Below are positions 1-9,640 of a stretch of 64,000 nucleotides of DNA, in pieces (positions within the stretch are counted from its first letter, which is position 1; each line of letters opens with the position of its first letter). The translations under genes were made by a program, and so were the position numbers. The stretch covers positions 1 through 64,000 of the forward strand of contig CACIRD010000003.1 of the NCBI GenBank assembly GCA_902588965.1, read 5' to 3'. Origin of the DNA: an uncultured Pelagibacteraceae bacterium (lineage in GTDB: Bacteria > Pseudomonadota > Alphaproteobacteria > Pelagibacterales > Pelagibacteraceae). Under the pieces are notes generated by a model. The model was not told the origin of the DNA, did no database searches, and saw only the letters and a list, made by a program, of their open reading frames with translations.

Positions 1-118
1 TTGGATAAAATAATTTTTTTTTCTCACTATAAAAAATTGTAACCTTGATATTTTTATTCAATAGAGCATTTGATAACGTCAAGCTTGAAAGATTGTTTCC
101 TATAATACATAAATTCAT
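1..118 (-). CDS. FAD-dependent hydroxylase, 5' fragment (UbiH/COQ6-like?)
   Basis: An open frame begins with ATG at 118 and runs off the left edge after 39 codons. The N-terminus is a hydrophobic beta strand (LCIIG, residues 3-7) followed by a Gly-Asn-Asn-Leu-Ser-Ser-Leu turn and a helix, then a second strand (KVTIFYSE). This is the dinucleotide-binding Rossmann start of FAD monooxygenases. A ubiquinone-biosynthesis hydroxylase divergent from ftsK is a common alphaproteobacterial arrangement, which is why UbiH is suggested; the visible part alone cannot separate it from other flavoproteins. Confidence 0.5.
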   Translation of the reverse strand, partial: MNLCIIGNNLSSLTLSNALLNKNIKVTIFYSEKKKLFYP

Positions 119-187
119 AAATAAAATTTAATTTTAACAATAATTATTAAATGATACAAAGTTAATAATTATATATTTTAAATAATT

Positions 188-2281
188 ATGGAAATAAAAA
201 CATTAACAAAAAATATAGCGAATTTTCTTGTTAATAGAATTGTTGAACTTTTTGGAATTATAGTAATCTTATCAGGAATATTGCTTCTTATAGCCTTAGC
301 CACCTACTCAAATGAGGATTCAAATTTTATTTTTTCGAACGGCAAAGAAATTAAAAATTTTTTAGGTTTTAAAGGAAGTTTAATTTCAGATTTTCTTTTT
401 CAAACAATTGGGTTAATATCTTTTTTGATCTCGATAACTCTGTTTTTTAATGGTATAAACTTAATATTAAAAAAAAAATTAATTATTATTTTAGAAAGTT
501 TTTTCTTCATTGTATTATATTCAATAATTGGATCTCTATTTTTTAGTTCTTTTCACAGTAAATCCTTTTGGTTACTTAATAATGGAAATGGTGGTTTTGT
601 AGGAAAATTTTTAAGTGATACTTTTTTGGGATCCTTAATTTCTTTAAATGAAAATATTTCATATCCAATTTTAATATTAACAATTATTTCACTTTTTTTG
701 CTAAGTACGAAATTTTCAATAAAATCATTTTTCACTTTCATTAAAAATTTAATTTCAACAAAAAAAAATTTATTAAGATTTAAATCTTCATCAACTTATG
801 CAGAACATGACAAGAATGATGAATACATTTCCTCAAAACCTGTACAAGAAAATTTTTTATTTGATACGAAGCAAAAAGAAATTTCATCAAAAAAAATAAA
901 GTTTACATTACCTTCGGTTGAATTTTTAATACAGCCTACAAGAAAAGAAAGAATAAAATCAAATAATGATGAAAATTATGATGAAAAATTCTTAGAAAAA
1001 ATTCTGCTGGACTTTGGTGTTGAAGGTCAAATAAAAAAAGTTAGTCATGGCCCAGTTGTTACATTAAATGAGTTTGAACCGGCTGCAGGTGTAAAGGTAT
1101 CTAAGGTTATTAACTTATCTGAAGATATTGCAAGAAATACAAGTTCTGAGTCTGCGAGGATCTCAACTATTCCAGGCAGAAATACTATTGGAATTGAATT
1201 GCCAAATAGTTCAAGAGAAAACGTTTACTTAAGTGAGATTATCTCAAGTTCTGAATTTTCAAAGAAACAATGCAAACTTCCAATAGCTTTAGGTAAAAGT
1301 ATTTCTGGCCTACCAATTATAGGCGACCTAGCCTCTATGCCGCATTTATTAATTGCTGGCACAACAGGCTCTGGAAAGTCTGTATGTGTAAATACAATAA
1401 TTTTATCATTACTCTACAATCATACTCCAGATAAATGTAAATTTATTTTAATAGATCCAAAAATGTTAGAGTTGTCTACTTACGAAGGAATTCCTCACTT
1501 ATTATGTCCAGTAATAACTGAAGCAAAAAAAGCAGCTTCGGTACTTGGATGGGTAGTTAAAGAAATGGAAAGTAGATATAGATTAATGACAAAAGAAGGT
1601 GTTAAAAATATAGACGGTTATAATTCTAAACACTCTCTTCCAATGCCCTACATAGTTGTAATTGTAGATGAGATGTCAGATTTAATGTTAGTAGCAGGTA
1701 AAGAAATAGAAAATTATATCCAAAAATTATCTCAAATGGCAAGAGCAGCTGGTATTCATATTATTATGGCAACACAGCGACCGAGCGTAGATGTTATTAC
1801 CGGAACTATAAAAGCAAATTTTCCAACTAGAATTTCTTTTCAGGTAACATCAAAAATTGATAGCAGAACCATTCTCGGTGAACAAGGCGCAGAACAACTT
1901 TTGGGCAAAGGTGATATGCTTTATATGTCAGCAGCAAATAGAATTATAAGAATACATGCGCCGTACGTATCTGAAAAAGAAATAGAAAAAATAAATAATT
2001 TTTTAAGATCTCAGGCTGAACCTGATTATATTGATGAGATTTTATCATTTGCAGATGAAAAAGAATTTGATGGTAATTTATTAGGCGATGATAAAAAAGA
2101 CAGCCTATACGATGCTGCATTAGATATAATTAAATCAGAGGGAAAAGCATCAACCTCATTTCTACAAAGAAAATTACAAATAGGTTATAATAGGGCAGCT
2201 AGAATTATAGATATGATGGAAGCTGAAGGAATAGTAAGCAAAGCTAATCATGTTGGTAAAAGAGAAGTTATTAAAAAATGA
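188..2281 (+). CDS. ftsK: DNA translocase FtsK
   Basis: FtsK anchors at the division septum and pumps chromosome ends apart, activating XerCD at dif. Four hydrophobic segments lie in about residues 18-42, 66-92, 97-120 and 158-178, followed by a short linker instead of the long Pro/Gln-rich linker of E. coli FtsK (697 residues here against about 1330). The motor has Walker A GTTGSGKS at 391-398 and Walker B ending in Asp494-Glu495. The C-terminal 65 residues form the winged-helix gamma domain (ALDIIKSEGKASTSFLQRKL). The stop codon overlaps the start of lolA by 4 bp, so the two are probably cotranscribed. Confidence 0.97.
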   Translation: MEIKTLTKNIANFLVNRIVELFGIIVILSGILLLIALATYSNEDSNFIFSNGKEIKNFLGFKGSLISDFLFQTIGLISFLISITLFFNGINLILKKKLIIILESFFFIVLYSIIGSLFFSSFHSKSFWLLNNGNGGFVGKFLSDTFLGSLISLNENISYPILILTIISLFLLSTKFSIKSFFTFIKNLISTKKNLLRFKSSSTYAEHDKNDEYISSKPVQENFLFDTKQKEISSKKIKFTLPSVEFLIQPTRKERIKSNNDENYDEKFLEKILLDFGVEGQIKKVSHGPVVTLNEFEPAAGVKVSKVINLSEDIARNTSSESARISTIPGRNTIGIELPNSSRENVYLSEIISSSEFSKKQCKLPIALGKSISGLPIIGDLASMPHLLIAGTTGSGKSVCVNTIILSLLYNHTPDKCKFILIDPKMLELSTYEGIPHLLCPVITEAKKAASVLGWVVKEMESRYRLMTKEGVKNIDGYNSKHSLPMPYIVVIVDEMSDLMLVAGKEIENYIQKLSQMARAAGIHIIMATQRPSVDVITGTIKANFPTRISFQVTSKIDSRTILGEQGAEQLLGKGDMLYMSAANRIIRIHAPYVSEKEIEKINNFLRSQAEPDYIDEILSFADEKEFDGNLLGDDKKDSLYDAALDIIKSEGKASTSFLQRKLQIGYNRAARIIDMMEAEGIVSKANHVGKREVIKK

Positions 2282-2838
2282 AAAAAATTTTTATTTTAGT
2301 ATTTTTATTTTGTTTTTTTTTTACTTTTAATTCAAATGCTTCAATCAAAGAAAAATTAATCAAAAACTTAGAAAATACCCAAAATATTTCTTTTGATTTT
2401 AAACAAAACATAAATGACAAAACAGATACTGGAAAGTGTATTATTGAGTATCCAAAAAAAATTTACTGCGAGTACAATAATTCAAGTAAAAAAATATTAG
2501 TTTCTAATGGAAAACATTTAGTAATAAAAAATAGATCAAGTAATCAATATTATATTTATCCTATTGAAAAAACTGCATTAAATTTAATCTTAAATAAAAG
2601 TTTTTTGCTAAAAAAAATAAGAAAAAATAAAGAGAGTTTAATTGATGGAAAATATTATCTTTTTAAATTTTTAGAAAATAATACTCAAATAAATATTTTT
2701 TTTGATAGTCAAACACTGGATTTAACTGGATGGCAGAATGAAGATGTATACCAAAATCTAGTAATAACTTATATTTTTAATATTGAAAAAAATAAAGTGA
2801 TAAAAAAAAATCAATTTAAGTTACCAAGTCAAAACTAA
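2278..2838 (+). CDS. lolA: Outer-membrane lipoprotein carrier LolA
   Basis: LolA is the periplasmic chaperone that carries lipoproteins from LolCDE to the outer membrane. The 186-residue protein has a signal peptide with a Phe/Leu-rich core and probable cleavage after NSNA (residue 21). A mature start of the KLIKNLENTQNISFDFKQN type follows, matching the LolA convex-barrel opening. Sequence conservation in the family is low, so the call also rests on the ftsK-lolA order that is standard in Alphaproteobacteria. It overlaps the converging acetyltransferase gene by 4 bp, leaving no room for a separate terminator. Confidence 0.85.
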   Translation: MKKIFILVFLFCFFFTFNSNASIKEKLIKNLENTQNISFDFKQNINDKTDTGKCIIEYPKKIYCEYNNSSKKILVSNGKHLVIKNRSSNQYYIYPIEKTALNLILNKSFLLKKIRKNKESLIDGKYYLFKFLENNTQINIFFDSQTLDLTGWQNEDVYQNLVITYIFNIEKNKVIKKNQFKLPSQN

Positions 2839-3341
2839 ACTATTTTTCTTTGTAAAACTTCTGTTTTAAAAATCTCCATACCTCTAGATTTATAATTTTC
2901 AATTGCATTTGGATGGTCTAACGAACAAGTATGAACCCATATTCTTTTTACATCTTGCTTAAAACCTATTTTAATTGCTTCGGTTAATAAATGTCCTCCT
3001 AATCCTTTTCCAAAATACTCCTCTAAGATCCCAAAATAAGCAATTTCACATTGTTCTTGATATAAAATTAATTCAAAATACCCAACTAAATCTTCATCTT
3101 TTTTTAAAACATATGTTTTGATTTTTTTATTTGATAAATATTTAATCCAATCTTTGTCTTGCCATGCCAGCCTATCTGTCCATTGGTATTTATTTCCAAT
3201 TTGTTTATACAAAAATTTATTTAGCTGAAAATCTATCGGATCTACAAGTTTTAATAAATATTTTTCTGACAAAATTTCTTTACATTTCAGATTTTTAAGA
3301 AATTTTATTTCTAAATAGTATCTTTCTATTTTTTCAATCAT
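2835..3341 (-). CDS. GNAT-family acetyltransferase
   Basis: This 168-residue protein has the GNAT fold core: the strand LVGYFELILYQEQCEIAYFGILEEYFGKGLGGHLLTEA contains the acetyl-CoA pyrophosphate-binding loop GKGLGGHL. The later segment RIWVHTCSLDHPNAIENYKSRGMEIFKTE is motif B, where Ala-Xaa-Xaa-Tyr-Xaa-Xaa-Xaa-Gly is typical. Substrate unknown. It is the last gene of the minus-strand histidine cluster and overlaps the HIT gene by 4 bp, so it is probably cotranscribed with it. Confidence 0.85.
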   Translation of the reverse strand: MIEKIERYYLEIKFLKNLKCKEILSEKYLLKLVDPIDFQLNKFLYKQIGNKYQWTDRLAWQDKDWIKYLSNKKIKTYVLKKDEDLVGYFELILYQEQCEIAYFGILEEYFGKGLGGHLLTEAIKIGFKQDVKRIWVHTCSLDHPNAIENYKSRGMEIFKTEVLQRKIV

Positions 3342-3703
3342 TCTACCATTTTCCCGACTTTTTCACCTCCAAATAGATGAAAATGTAAATGTGGAACCTC
3401 TTGTCCTCCGTCAGTGCTTACGTTCGCTAAGGCTCTGTATCCTTTTCCAGTATCCACAGAAATTCCTAATTTTTTTGCTACAGTATTTATTCCTTTTAAC
3501 AATCCTACCATCTCTTCCTGGGAAGCTTTCTGGCTAAAATCATCAAGGTCTATATATTTTCCCTTTGGGATAACAAGAACATGGATCTTTTTCTGAGGAT
3601 TAATATCGTGGAAAGACAAAACAAATTCATCTTCATGAATTTTTTTACAGGGTATTTCTCCTCTAAGTATCTTTGCAAATATATTATTATCGTCGTAACT
3701 CAT
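3338..3703 (-). CDS. HIT (histidine triad) family nucleotide hydrolase
   Basis: HINT-type proteins hydrolyse nucleoside phosphoramidates and related nucleotide conjugates. The 121-residue protein opens with NNIFAKILRGEIPCKKIHED, the characteristic start of this family, and carries the triad His-Leu-His-Phe-His-Leu at about residues 105-110. The usual Asn-Xaa-Gly-Xaa-Xaa-Gly-Gln-Xaa-Val-Xaa-His region is seen as NVSTDGGQEVPH. It overlaps hisE and the GNAT gene by 4 bp each, indicating translational coupling within the his operon. Confidence 0.93.
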   Translation of the reverse strand: MSYDDNNIFAKILRGEIPCKKIHEDEFVLSFHDINPQKKIHVLVIPKGKYIDLDDFSQKASQEEMVGLLKGINTVAKKLGISVDTGKGYRALANVSTDGGQEVPHLHFHLFGGEKVGKMVE

Positions 3704-3972
3704 TTTTTTCTTTTATTTAATTCTTCCATTACTTCTTCGATTTTAACATCGTTCGCTTCTAGATATATTATTAAATGATAAAATACATCTGCGGCCTCAT
3801 GAATTTTGTTAGAATTTTTTTCTACAGCTTCGATTAATTCATTTATTTCTTCTACAACTTTTTCTTTACTTAAAGATTTGTTTCCTAAAAGTTTATTAGT
3901 ATAAGATCCATCAACAGGATTATTTTTTCTATCTCGTGCAAGTTTAAACAAACTTTCTAATGTATTTAGCAT
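3700..3972 (-). CDS. hisE: Phosphoribosyl-ATP pyrophosphatase HisE
   Basis: HisE catalyses the second step of histidine synthesis, hydrolysing phosphoribosyl-ATP to phosphoribosyl-AMP. The 90-residue all-helical protein has the MazG-like metal-binding pattern EEINELIEAVE followed by HEAADVFYHLIIYLE. It is a stand-alone HisE, as in other alphaproteobacteria, rather than a HisIE fusion. HisI is not in this window. One base separates it from hisF. Confidence 0.93.
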   Translation of the reverse strand: MLNTLESLFKLARDRKNNPVDGSYTNKLLGNKSLSKEKVVEEINELIEAVEKNSNKIHEAADVFYHLIIYLEANDVKIEEVMEELNKRKK

Positions 3973-3973
3973 C

Positions 3974-4729
3974 CTAAATCCTAACTGGAATTCCTTTTGA
4001 GTTCAAATATTCTTTCGCTTCTTTAACAGAATATTTGCCATAGTGGAATATAGATGCAGCTAAAACTGCACTGGCTTTGCCAAGTATTATTCCATCGACT
4101 AAGTGATCTAAATTACCTACCCCGCCTGATGCAATTACTGGAATATTTACTTTTGATGAAATCTTAGACATCAAATCAATATCATAGCCAACCTGAGTTC
4201 CGTCTCTATCCATAGATGTTACTAATAATTCTCCGGAACCACAGTCTTCCATTTTTTTTGCAAATTCTATTGCATTAATACCTGTATTGTTTCTTCCACC
4301 ATGGGTAAAAATTTCCCATCTATCTTCATTTTTCTTAGCGTCGATTGCAACTACAATACATTGTGATCCAAATTTTTTAGAACTCTCAATAACAACTTGT
4401 TGATCATTTACTGCCGCTGTGTTGATCGAAACTTTATCTGCACCGCAGTTGAGCAATTTACTTATGTCTTCAACACTTCTAACACCTCCCCCAACTGTTA
4501 AAGGCACAAAACATTTCTTAGATGTTTTTTCTACAACATCATAAATAGTATCTCTATTTTCGTTTGAAGCTGTAATATCTAAAAAACAAATTTCATCGGC
4601 TCCACCATCGCTATAAATTTTTGCTTGCTCCACAGGATCTCCTGCATCTTTAAGATCAACAAAGTTAATACCTTTAACGACACGACCATTCTTAACATCT
4701 AAGCAAGGGATTATTCTATTTTTAAGCAT
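3974..4729 (-). CDS. hisF: Imidazole glycerol phosphate synthase subunit HisF
   Basis: HisF is the cyclase subunit that, with ammonia delivered by HisH, turns PRFAR into imidazole glycerol phosphate and AICAR. The (beta/alpha)8 barrel begins [19 protein letters not shown] with catalytic Asp11; the second acidic residue lies in VVAIDAKK. Phosphate-binding loops GGGVRS and ASGGVGN are intact. At 251 residues it has the family length. It overlaps hisA by 8 bp. Confidence 0.97.
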   Translation of the reverse strand: MLKNRIIPCLDVKNGRVVKGINFVDLKDAGDPVEQAKIYSDGGADEICFLDITASNENRDTIYDVVEKTSKKCFVPLTVGGGVRSVEDISKLLNCGADKVSINTAAVNDQQVVIESSKKFGSQCIVVAIDAKKNEDRWEIFTHGGRNNTGINAIEFAKKMEDCGSGELLVTSMDRDGTQVGYDIDLMSKISSKVNIPVIASGGVGNLDHLVDGIILGKASAVLAASIFHYGKYSVKEAKEYLNSKGIPVRI

Positions 4730-5438
4730 CTTCTTTTGCTAACTCCTTCAATTCAATATCGCCATCATAAATTGCTTTACCAACTATTATACCTTCAATA
4801 TTTTTTAAACTTCTAGCTTTTTTAATATCATCTATTGATGAAACCCCGCCAGATAAAATTACGGGACAATTTGATTTAGCGGCAACTTTTGATGTTTCTT
4901 CAAAATTTGGACTTTGTTTCATGCCATCTTTATTAATATCAGTATAAATCAATCTACTAACACCATAATCATTTACTTCATTCAAATAATCTAAAGTTAA
5001 TTGATTAGAATTTTCCTTCCATCCAGACACTGACAAATATCCATCTTTAGCATCTAGGCCTAATGCTATTTTATTTGAAAACTTTTGACATGCTTCCTCT
5101 AAAAATTTTTTATCTTTTATAGCAGCACTTCCTAAAATCACTTTCTCAGCACCCACATCGATATATTTTTGAATACTATTAAGATTTCTAATTCCACCAC
5201 CTATCTCAACTTTAAGATCAAATTTTTTAACTATATCTTTAATAATATCTAGATTTACTGTTTCGCCAGTCAAAGCCCCGTCTAGATCCACAACGTGTAA
5301 ATTTTTTAAACCATGTTCTTTAAACTTGCCAGCTTGATCGACTGGATGCATTTTATACTCTGTTTTTTTGTCAAAGTCTCCTTTAACAAGTCTTACGCAC
5401 TTGCCTTCTTTTATATCAATAGCAGGAAATATTTTCAT
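4722..5438 (-). CDS. hisA: ProFAR isomerase HisA
   Basis: HisA performs the Amadori rearrangement of ProFAR to PRFAR. It is a half-barrel-repeat relative of HisF: it starts [19 protein letters not shown] with catalytic Asp8, and carries the second catalytic Asp in YTDINKDGM. Phosphate loops GGGIRN and LSGGVSS are present. 238 residues, normal length. It lies two bases from hisH and overlaps hisF, so the pathway order B-H-A-F-E is one operon. Confidence 0.97.
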   Translation of the reverse strand: MKIFPAIDIKEGKCVRLVKGDFDKKTEYKMHPVDQAGKFKEHGLKNLHVVDLDGALTGETVNLDIIKDIVKKFDLKVEIGGGIRNLNSIQKYIDVGAEKVILGSAAIKDKKFLEEACQKFSNKIALGLDAKDGYLSVSGWKENSNQLTLDYLNEVNDYGVSRLIYTDINKDGMKQSPNFEETSKVAAKSNCPVILSGGVSSIDDIKKARSLKNIEGIIVGKAIYDGDIELKELAKEDA

Positions 5439-5440
5439 AC

Positions 5441-6067
5441 TTATAAGTTTATAAAATTATCAATTATTTTTAATCCAGTTTTATCACTTTTTTCTGGATG
5501 AAATTGTGTTCCAAATATATTTTCTTTCTCTACTGAACAAACAATTTTTGTTGAATAATCAGTAGTTGCTGAAATAACTTTATTATCAGAGGGTATAAAT
5601 TCATAACTATGAACGAAGTACATATGTGAATTGTTTTCTACTTCTTTAAATATTTTACTATCTTTTAAGATATTTATTTGATTCCATCCTATGTGGGGAA
5701 GTTTGTATTTACCTTTCTGATTATCTATTTTTGATACTTTGCCTGAAATCCATCCTAGTCCTTTTGTTTCAGTTTCTTCATAACCAACATCTGCAAACAT
5801 TTGTAATCCTACACATATCCCTAGAAGTGGCTTTTTATTTTTTATTACAAATTCATTTAAGGCATCGTTTAAACCACTGATTTTATTTAAAGCATCTATA
5901 CAACTTTTAAATGATCCTTGTCCTGGTAAAACGATTTTGTCGGAAGTTTTTATTTTATTTAAGTCTGAAGTTACTTCTATTTTTGCATTATTTTTTGCGA
6001 CTTCGTTAAAAGAGTTTATTACAGAACTTATATTGCCTGAGCTATAATCAACGATTGTGACTTTCAT
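5441..6067 (-). CDS. hisH: Imidazole glycerol phosphate synthase subunit HisH
   Basis: HisH is the class I glutamine amidotransferase that feeds ammonia to HisF. The nucleophile elbow LLGICVGLQMF puts the catalytic cysteine at residue 85, and the triad is completed by His190 and Glu192 in GTQFHPEKS. The oxyanion region is PGQGSF. 208 residues, standard length. It lies 12 bases downstream of hisB. Confidence 0.97.
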   Translation of the reverse strand: MKVTIVDYSSGNISSVINSFNEVAKNNAKIEVTSDLNKIKTSDKIVLPGQGSFKSCIDALNKISGLNDALNEFVIKNKKPLLGICVGLQMFADVGYEETETKGLGWISGKVSKIDNQKGKYKLPHIGWNQINILKDSKIFKEVENNSHMYFVHSYEFIPSDNKVISATTDYSTKIVCSVEKENIFGTQFHPEKSDKTGLKIIDNFINL

Positions 6068-6079
6068 TAATTCTTTTTT

Positions 6080-6670
6080 TTATAAAGAACCTTTTGTAGA
6101 GGGCACTGTATTTTTATTTTTAGGATCTAATTCAAGTGCTGCTCTAAGTGATCTAGCAAGTCCTTTATAACAAGATTCGATAATATGGTGACTATTGTCA
6201 CCATAAATATTTTCAATGTGCATAGTTATTCCAGCTGACTGTGCAAACGCTTGGAACCACTCTTTAAATAATTCCGTATCCATTTCACCTAATTTCTCAA
6301 CTTTCAATTTAACGTTCCAAATAAGATATGGTCTATTTGACATGTCTATAGCAACCCTTGTTAATGTCTCGTCCATGGGCAATAATGCGTGGGCATATCG
6401 TTTAATACCAACAAAATTTTTTGATGCTTTTTTTAAGCATTCTCCAATAGCAATTCCGGTATCTTCAGTTGTGTGATGCAAATCAATATGAGTATCGCCT
6501 TTAGCTTTAACTTTTAGATCTATTGAGGAGTGTTTAGATAATTGCTCTAACATATGATCAAGAAAACCAATTCCTGTGTCGATTTTGTATTGACCTTTGC
6601 CATCAATATTTAGCTCTACTTTAATTGAGGTTTCTTTTGTTTTTCTAGTAATATCTGCTTTTCGCTTCAT
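6080..6670 (-). CDS. hisB: Imidazoleglycerol-phosphate dehydratase HisB
   Basis: HisB removes water from imidazole glycerol phosphate, using two Mn ions held by repeated His-rich motifs. Both are present: [10 protein letters not shown] with [14 protein letters not shown] in the first half, and [20 protein letters not shown] in the second. It is the monofunctional 196-residue form without the phosphatase domain of E. coli HisB. It is the first gene of the minus-strand his operon and is divergent from hslV, with a 90 bp shared promoter region. Confidence 0.96.
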   Translation of the reverse strand: MKRKADITRKTKETSIKVELNIDGKGQYKIDTGIGFLDHMLEQLSKHSSIDLKVKAKGDTHIDLHHTTEDTGIAIGECLKKASKNFVGIKRYAHALLPMDETLTRVAIDMSNRPYLIWNVKLKVEKLGEMDTELFKEWFQAFAQSAGITMHIENIYGDNSHHIIESCYKGLARSLRAALELDPKNKNTVPSTKGSL

Positions 6671-6725
6671 TATTTTAATAGGTATATATTCATTATTTAC
6701 TTATATCAATAAAAGTAATCAAGGT

Positions 6726-6753
6726 CTTGAAGTATTGAAATTAATATCCATCT
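6726..6753 (+). promoter_or_regulatory. Candidate RpoH (heat-shock) promoter of hslVU
   Basis: CTTGAA at 6726-6731 is separated by 14 bp from ATCCATCT at 6746-6753. The E. coli sigma-32 consensus is CTTGAA, 13-14 bp, CCCCATNT, so the -35 is perfect and the -10 differs only in its first two bases. The position, just upstream of a classic heat-shock operon, supports it. The predicted transcript start would fall at or within a few bases of the hslV ATG. By eye only; no transcript data. Confidence 0.55.
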
Positions 6754-6760
6754 AACAATC

Positions 6761-7276
6761 ATGACAACAATAGTATTGGTAAGGAAAGATAATAATGTTG
6801 TAGTTGCTAGCGATGGACAGGTTAGTATGGGCAACACCGTTATAAAAAGTACCGCAAATAAAGTTAGAAAAATCGAGAAAAGAAATGTGATTGCCGGTTT
6901 TGCTGGGTCTACAGCAGATGCTTTGACATTATTTGAAAGGCTAGAATCAAAATTAGAAAAGCATGCTGGAAATCTCACAAGGGCTGCTGTTGAATTAGCA
7001 AAAGATTGGAGGACTGATAAGTATCTTCGAAGACTTGAAGCTTTAATGGCGATTGGAGATAAAGAGAAGAGCTTTATAATTTCTGGAACTGGAGATGTTT
7101 TAGAACCTGAAGGCGATGTAATTGGAATAGGTTCTGGTGGAAATTATGCTTTGGCATCAGCAAAAGTGTTAATGGGTACAGACCTATCCGCAGAGGAAAT
7201 AGCAAAGAAAGCAATAAAAATTGCTTCTGAAATATGTGTGTTCACAAACGACAATATAACTATTGAAAAAATATAA
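6761..7276 (+). CDS. hslV: ATP-dependent protease subunit HslV
   Basis: HslV is the proteolytic dodecamer of the HslUV protease. After Met removal the mature chain begins Thr-Thr-Ile-Val, giving the N-terminal catalytic threonine of this proteasome-like family; the following [21 protein letters not shown] is diagnostic. The start is fixed by the need for Thr2. 171 residues, slightly short for the family. No clear Shine-Dalgarno sequence precedes it. Its stop overlaps the hslU ATG by one base. Confidence 0.97.
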   Translation: MTTIVLVRKDNNVVVASDGQVSMGNTVIKSTANKVRKIEKRNVIAGFAGSTADALTLFERLESKLEKHAGNLTRAAVELAKDWRTDKYLRRLEALMAIGDKEKSFIISGTGDVLEPEGDVIGIGSGGNYALASAKVLMGTDLSAEEIAKKAIKIASEICVFTNDNITIEKI

Positions 7277-8643
7277 TGGAAAAATCAAACGTAACACCAT
7301 TGGTTCCTAAAGAAGGAAAAAAAGACAACGGAACTTTTATAAGCTCTCTTTCGCCTAGAGAAATTGTGTCTGAACTAGATAGGTTTGTTGTTGGTCAAAA
7401 CAAAGCTAAAAGAGCTGTTGCAATAGCATTAAGAAATAGATGGAGAAGACAGGCATTAAAAGGTGAAATGAAAGATGAAGTATTACCAAAAAATATTTTA
7501 ATGATAGGACCAACAGGAGTAGGAAAAACAGAAATTTCTAGAAGATTATCAAAACTTGCTGAAGCACCTTTCGTTAAAGTTGAAGCAACAAGATTTACAG
7601 AAGTTGGTTATGTGGGCCGAGATGTCGAACAAATCGTTAGGGACCTTTTAGAAATTGCAATCGCAATGGAAAAGGTTAAGAAAAGAAAAGAAGTTTATGC
7701 TCAAGCACAAAAACAAGCTGAGGAAAAGGTTTTAGACACAATAGTTGGAAACAAAGCAAGTGTTGCAACAAGAGAAAGTTTTAGAAAAAGATTAAGAAAT
7801 GGTGATCTAGACGATAATGAAATTGAAATAGCAATCAACGAAAATAATTCAATGCCTTCATTTGAAATACCAGGCATGCCAGGTGCGAATGTTGGGATGA
7901 TCAATATTGGTGAAATGTTAGGAAAGGGCATGGGAAAACAACAAAAGAAAAAAAAGATGACTGTAAAAGAGTCTCATGAAATTTTAATTAATGAAGAGTC
8001 TGATAAACTTATTGAACAAGATAAAATTATAAAATCTGCAAAAAATTCTACTGAAAATAATGGAATAGTATTTTTAGATGAAATTGATAAAATTTCAGCA
8101 CGGACAGATCGTGTGGGTGGAGATGTTTCCAGGGAGGGTGTACAGAGAGATTTGTTGCCCTTGATCGAAGGTACCACTGTGAGTACTAAATATGGTCCAA
8201 TTAAAACCGATCATATTTTATTTATTGCGTCTGGAGCTTTTCAACTTGCTAAACCTTCTGATTTGTTGCCTGAACTACAAGGCCGTCTTCCAATTAGAGT
8301 AGAATTAGAAGCACTAACAAGTGATGATTTTAAAAAAATTCTTAGAGAACCTGACAATAGCTTAATAAAGCAATACAAAGCTTTATTAAAAACCGAGAAC
8401 GTTGACTTGGTGTTTTCTGATGATGGTATAGATACAATCGCGAACATTGCAACAGAAGTTAATTCCACTGTGGAAAATATTGGCGCAAGAAGACTACATA
8501 CGATTATAGAAAAAGTTTTGGATGAAATAAGTTTTACAGCAACTGATCGTTCTGGTGAAAAAATTGTTGTAGATTCTAAATATATTAAAGAAAATATTGG
8601 AGAATTAGTAAAAGATACTGATCTTTCAAAATTTATATTATAA
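7276..8643 (+). CDS. hslU: HslUV unfoldase ATPase subunit HslU
   Basis: HslU is the AAA+ ring that unfolds substrates for HslV. It has [17 protein letters not shown] at the N-terminus, Walker A GPTGVGKT at residues 78-85, Walker [11 protein letters not shown], and the pore-loop region [14 protein letters not shown]. The C-terminal tail ends DLSKFIL, the segment that docks into HslV. The I-domain insertion (about residues 135-245) is present. 455 residues. It overlaps the converging downstream gene by 6 bp. Confidence 0.98.
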   Translation: MEKSNVTPLVPKEGKKDNGTFISSLSPREIVSELDRFVVGQNKAKRAVAIALRNRWRRQALKGEMKDEVLPKNILMIGPTGVGKTEISRRLSKLAEAPFVKVEATRFTEVGYVGRDVEQIVRDLLEIAIAMEKVKKRKEVYAQAQKQAEEKVLDTIVGNKASVATRESFRKRLRNGDLDDNEIEIAINENNSMPSFEIPGMPGANVGMINIGEMLGKGMGKQQKKKKMTVKESHEILINEESDKLIEQDKIIKSAKNSTENNGIVFLDEIDKISARTDRVGGDVSREGVQRDLLPLIEGTTVSTKYGPIKTDHILFIASGAFQLAKPSDLLPELQGRLPIRVELEALTSDDFKKILREPDNSLIKQYKALLKTENVDLVFSDDGIDTIANIATEVNSTVENIGARRLHTIIEKVLDEISFTATDRSGEKIVVDSKYIKENIGELVKDTDLSKFIL

Positions 8644-9207
8644 TTTTTTATACTCAAAATTTTGAGTAGTTTCATTTACTTGAAGTTCAATAGCTCCATT
8701 TCGAAGATGAAATTTTCTAGCCATTTCTGTTAGTGGAGAAAGAGTAACAAGCCGGTTCAAATGATTTGATTTTTTTATCATTTTAAAAACTTCTTTTACA
8801 ATTAGTTTTCCTCCGCCTTTTTTTTTTGACCATACAGTATAGGCAATTGCAATTTTACCAACTTTTTGATCTCTTAAAGCACTTTGTAAAAATGCATCTT
8901 TACTTAATAAATCGAGATCTTTTACTGATTTAGGAATTTTATTTGTAAAAGCAAAACACATTACAGCATGTATCTCACCTTTATACTTTACACCATATAT
9001 TTCTCTACCGTAGCTAGTTCTAAATTCAATATCTAATTCTGGTCTAACCGGATCCTCAGTAATGTCACAGACATCTAATTTAACTAGTTCCGCACCTTTA
9101 ACCCACTCAAAAAAATTTGAAATTTTTTTATTAATTTCTTTTTTATTTTTTCTTATCCTAGCTTTTAATCTAGATTTAAAAATTTTACTTTTTACTTTAT
9201 CAAGCAT
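8638..9207 (-). CDS. Conserved GNAT-like acyltransferase of unknown substrate
   Basis: The 189-residue protein has a basic N-terminal helix, then strands and a loop reminiscent of GNAT motif A ([23 protein letters not shown]), followed by [23 protein letters not shown], where Ala-Xaa-Xaa-Phe-His-Xaa-Xaa-Asn-Gly-Ala matches GNAT motif B. I do not recognise a specific family or substrate. It is encoded downstream of the Smr gene across a 7-bp tandem repeat and has no Shine-Dalgarno sequence, its leader being A/T only. Confidence 0.65.
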   Translation of the reverse strand: MLDKVKSKIFKSRLKARIRKNKKEINKKISNFFEWVKGAELVKLDVCDITEDPVRPELDIEFRTSYGREIYGVKYKGEIHAVMCFAFTNKIPKSVKDLDLLSKDAFLQSALRDQKVGKIAIAYTVWSKKKGGGKLIVKEVFKMIKKSNHLNRLVTLSPLTEMARKFHLRNGAIELQVNETTQNFEYKKL

Positions 9208-9228
9208 ATTATTTATTATTTATTATTT
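9208..9228. repeat. Three tandem copies of ATTATTT
   Basis: Three perfect copies of the heptamer ATTATTT occupy the whole spacer between the Smr-domain gene and the GNAT-like gene and reach into the Smr stop codon (TAA on the minus strand). The spacer therefore has no ribosome-binding site for the downstream gene. It is a slippage-prone simple repeat; a functional role is not evident. Confidence 0.7.
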
Positions 9229-9640
9229 ACTTTTTATTTATTAAGGAAATACTAAAACTTCCAATAGATGGATTATTTATTGATTCAAAGTCTATTTTAC
9301 TAATTTTTTTCATCAAGTCTAAATTATTTTTTATATAATCTGGAACAGAATACTTTAAAATAGCAAAACTCGACGATTTAAACGGGTCTTCTTTATTTTT
9401 TGATCTTGTTCCTTTTCCTGTAATAATATTTATTTCTTTAACACCATCCTCGTAACAATTTTCGATAAACACTTTTATTTTTTTGTTTGCTTCGTCTAAA
9501 CTATATCCGTGTAAATCAATTGATTTAAAAAAATCATTTTTTTTATTTTTTATCTCATAATAATCTTTATCTTTAATATTGTTTTCACTATTTACGAAAT
9601 TTTTCCAATCTTTTTTATCTTTATCGGTTAAATTGCTCAA
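9227..9640 (-). CDS. Smr (small MutS-related) domain protein
   Basis: The C-terminal two thirds carries the Smr domain signature: SIDLHGYSLDEANKKIKVFIENC (motif Leu-Asp/His-Leu-His-Gly) and EINIITGKGTRSK (Thr/Ser-Gly-Xaa-Gly). Stand-alone Smr proteins are nucleases or nucleic-acid-binding factors linked to ribosome rescue or recombination; the exact role here is unknown. 137 residues. It directly abuts the Tim44-like gene; in many alphaproteobacteria a lytic transglycosylase gene (mltA) lies between them, which is absent here. Confidence 0.88.
   Translation of the reverse strand: MSNLTDKDKKDWKNFVNSENNIKDKDYYEIKNKKNDFFKSIDLHGYSLDEANKKIKVFIENCYEDGVKEINIITGKGTRSKNKEDPFKSSSFAILKYSVPDYIKNNLDLMKKISKIDFESINNPSIGSFSISLINKK

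Noticed and set aside
101..106. TATAAT on the plus strand as an ftsK promoter
   Set aside because: It lies within the divergent flavoprotein gene, 80 bp upstream, with no matching -35; such hexamers are frequent in this composition.
8241..8675. 144-codon minus-strand ORF over the end of hslU
   Set aside because: Shadow of the HslU C-terminal coding sequence, Ser-rich with no family features.
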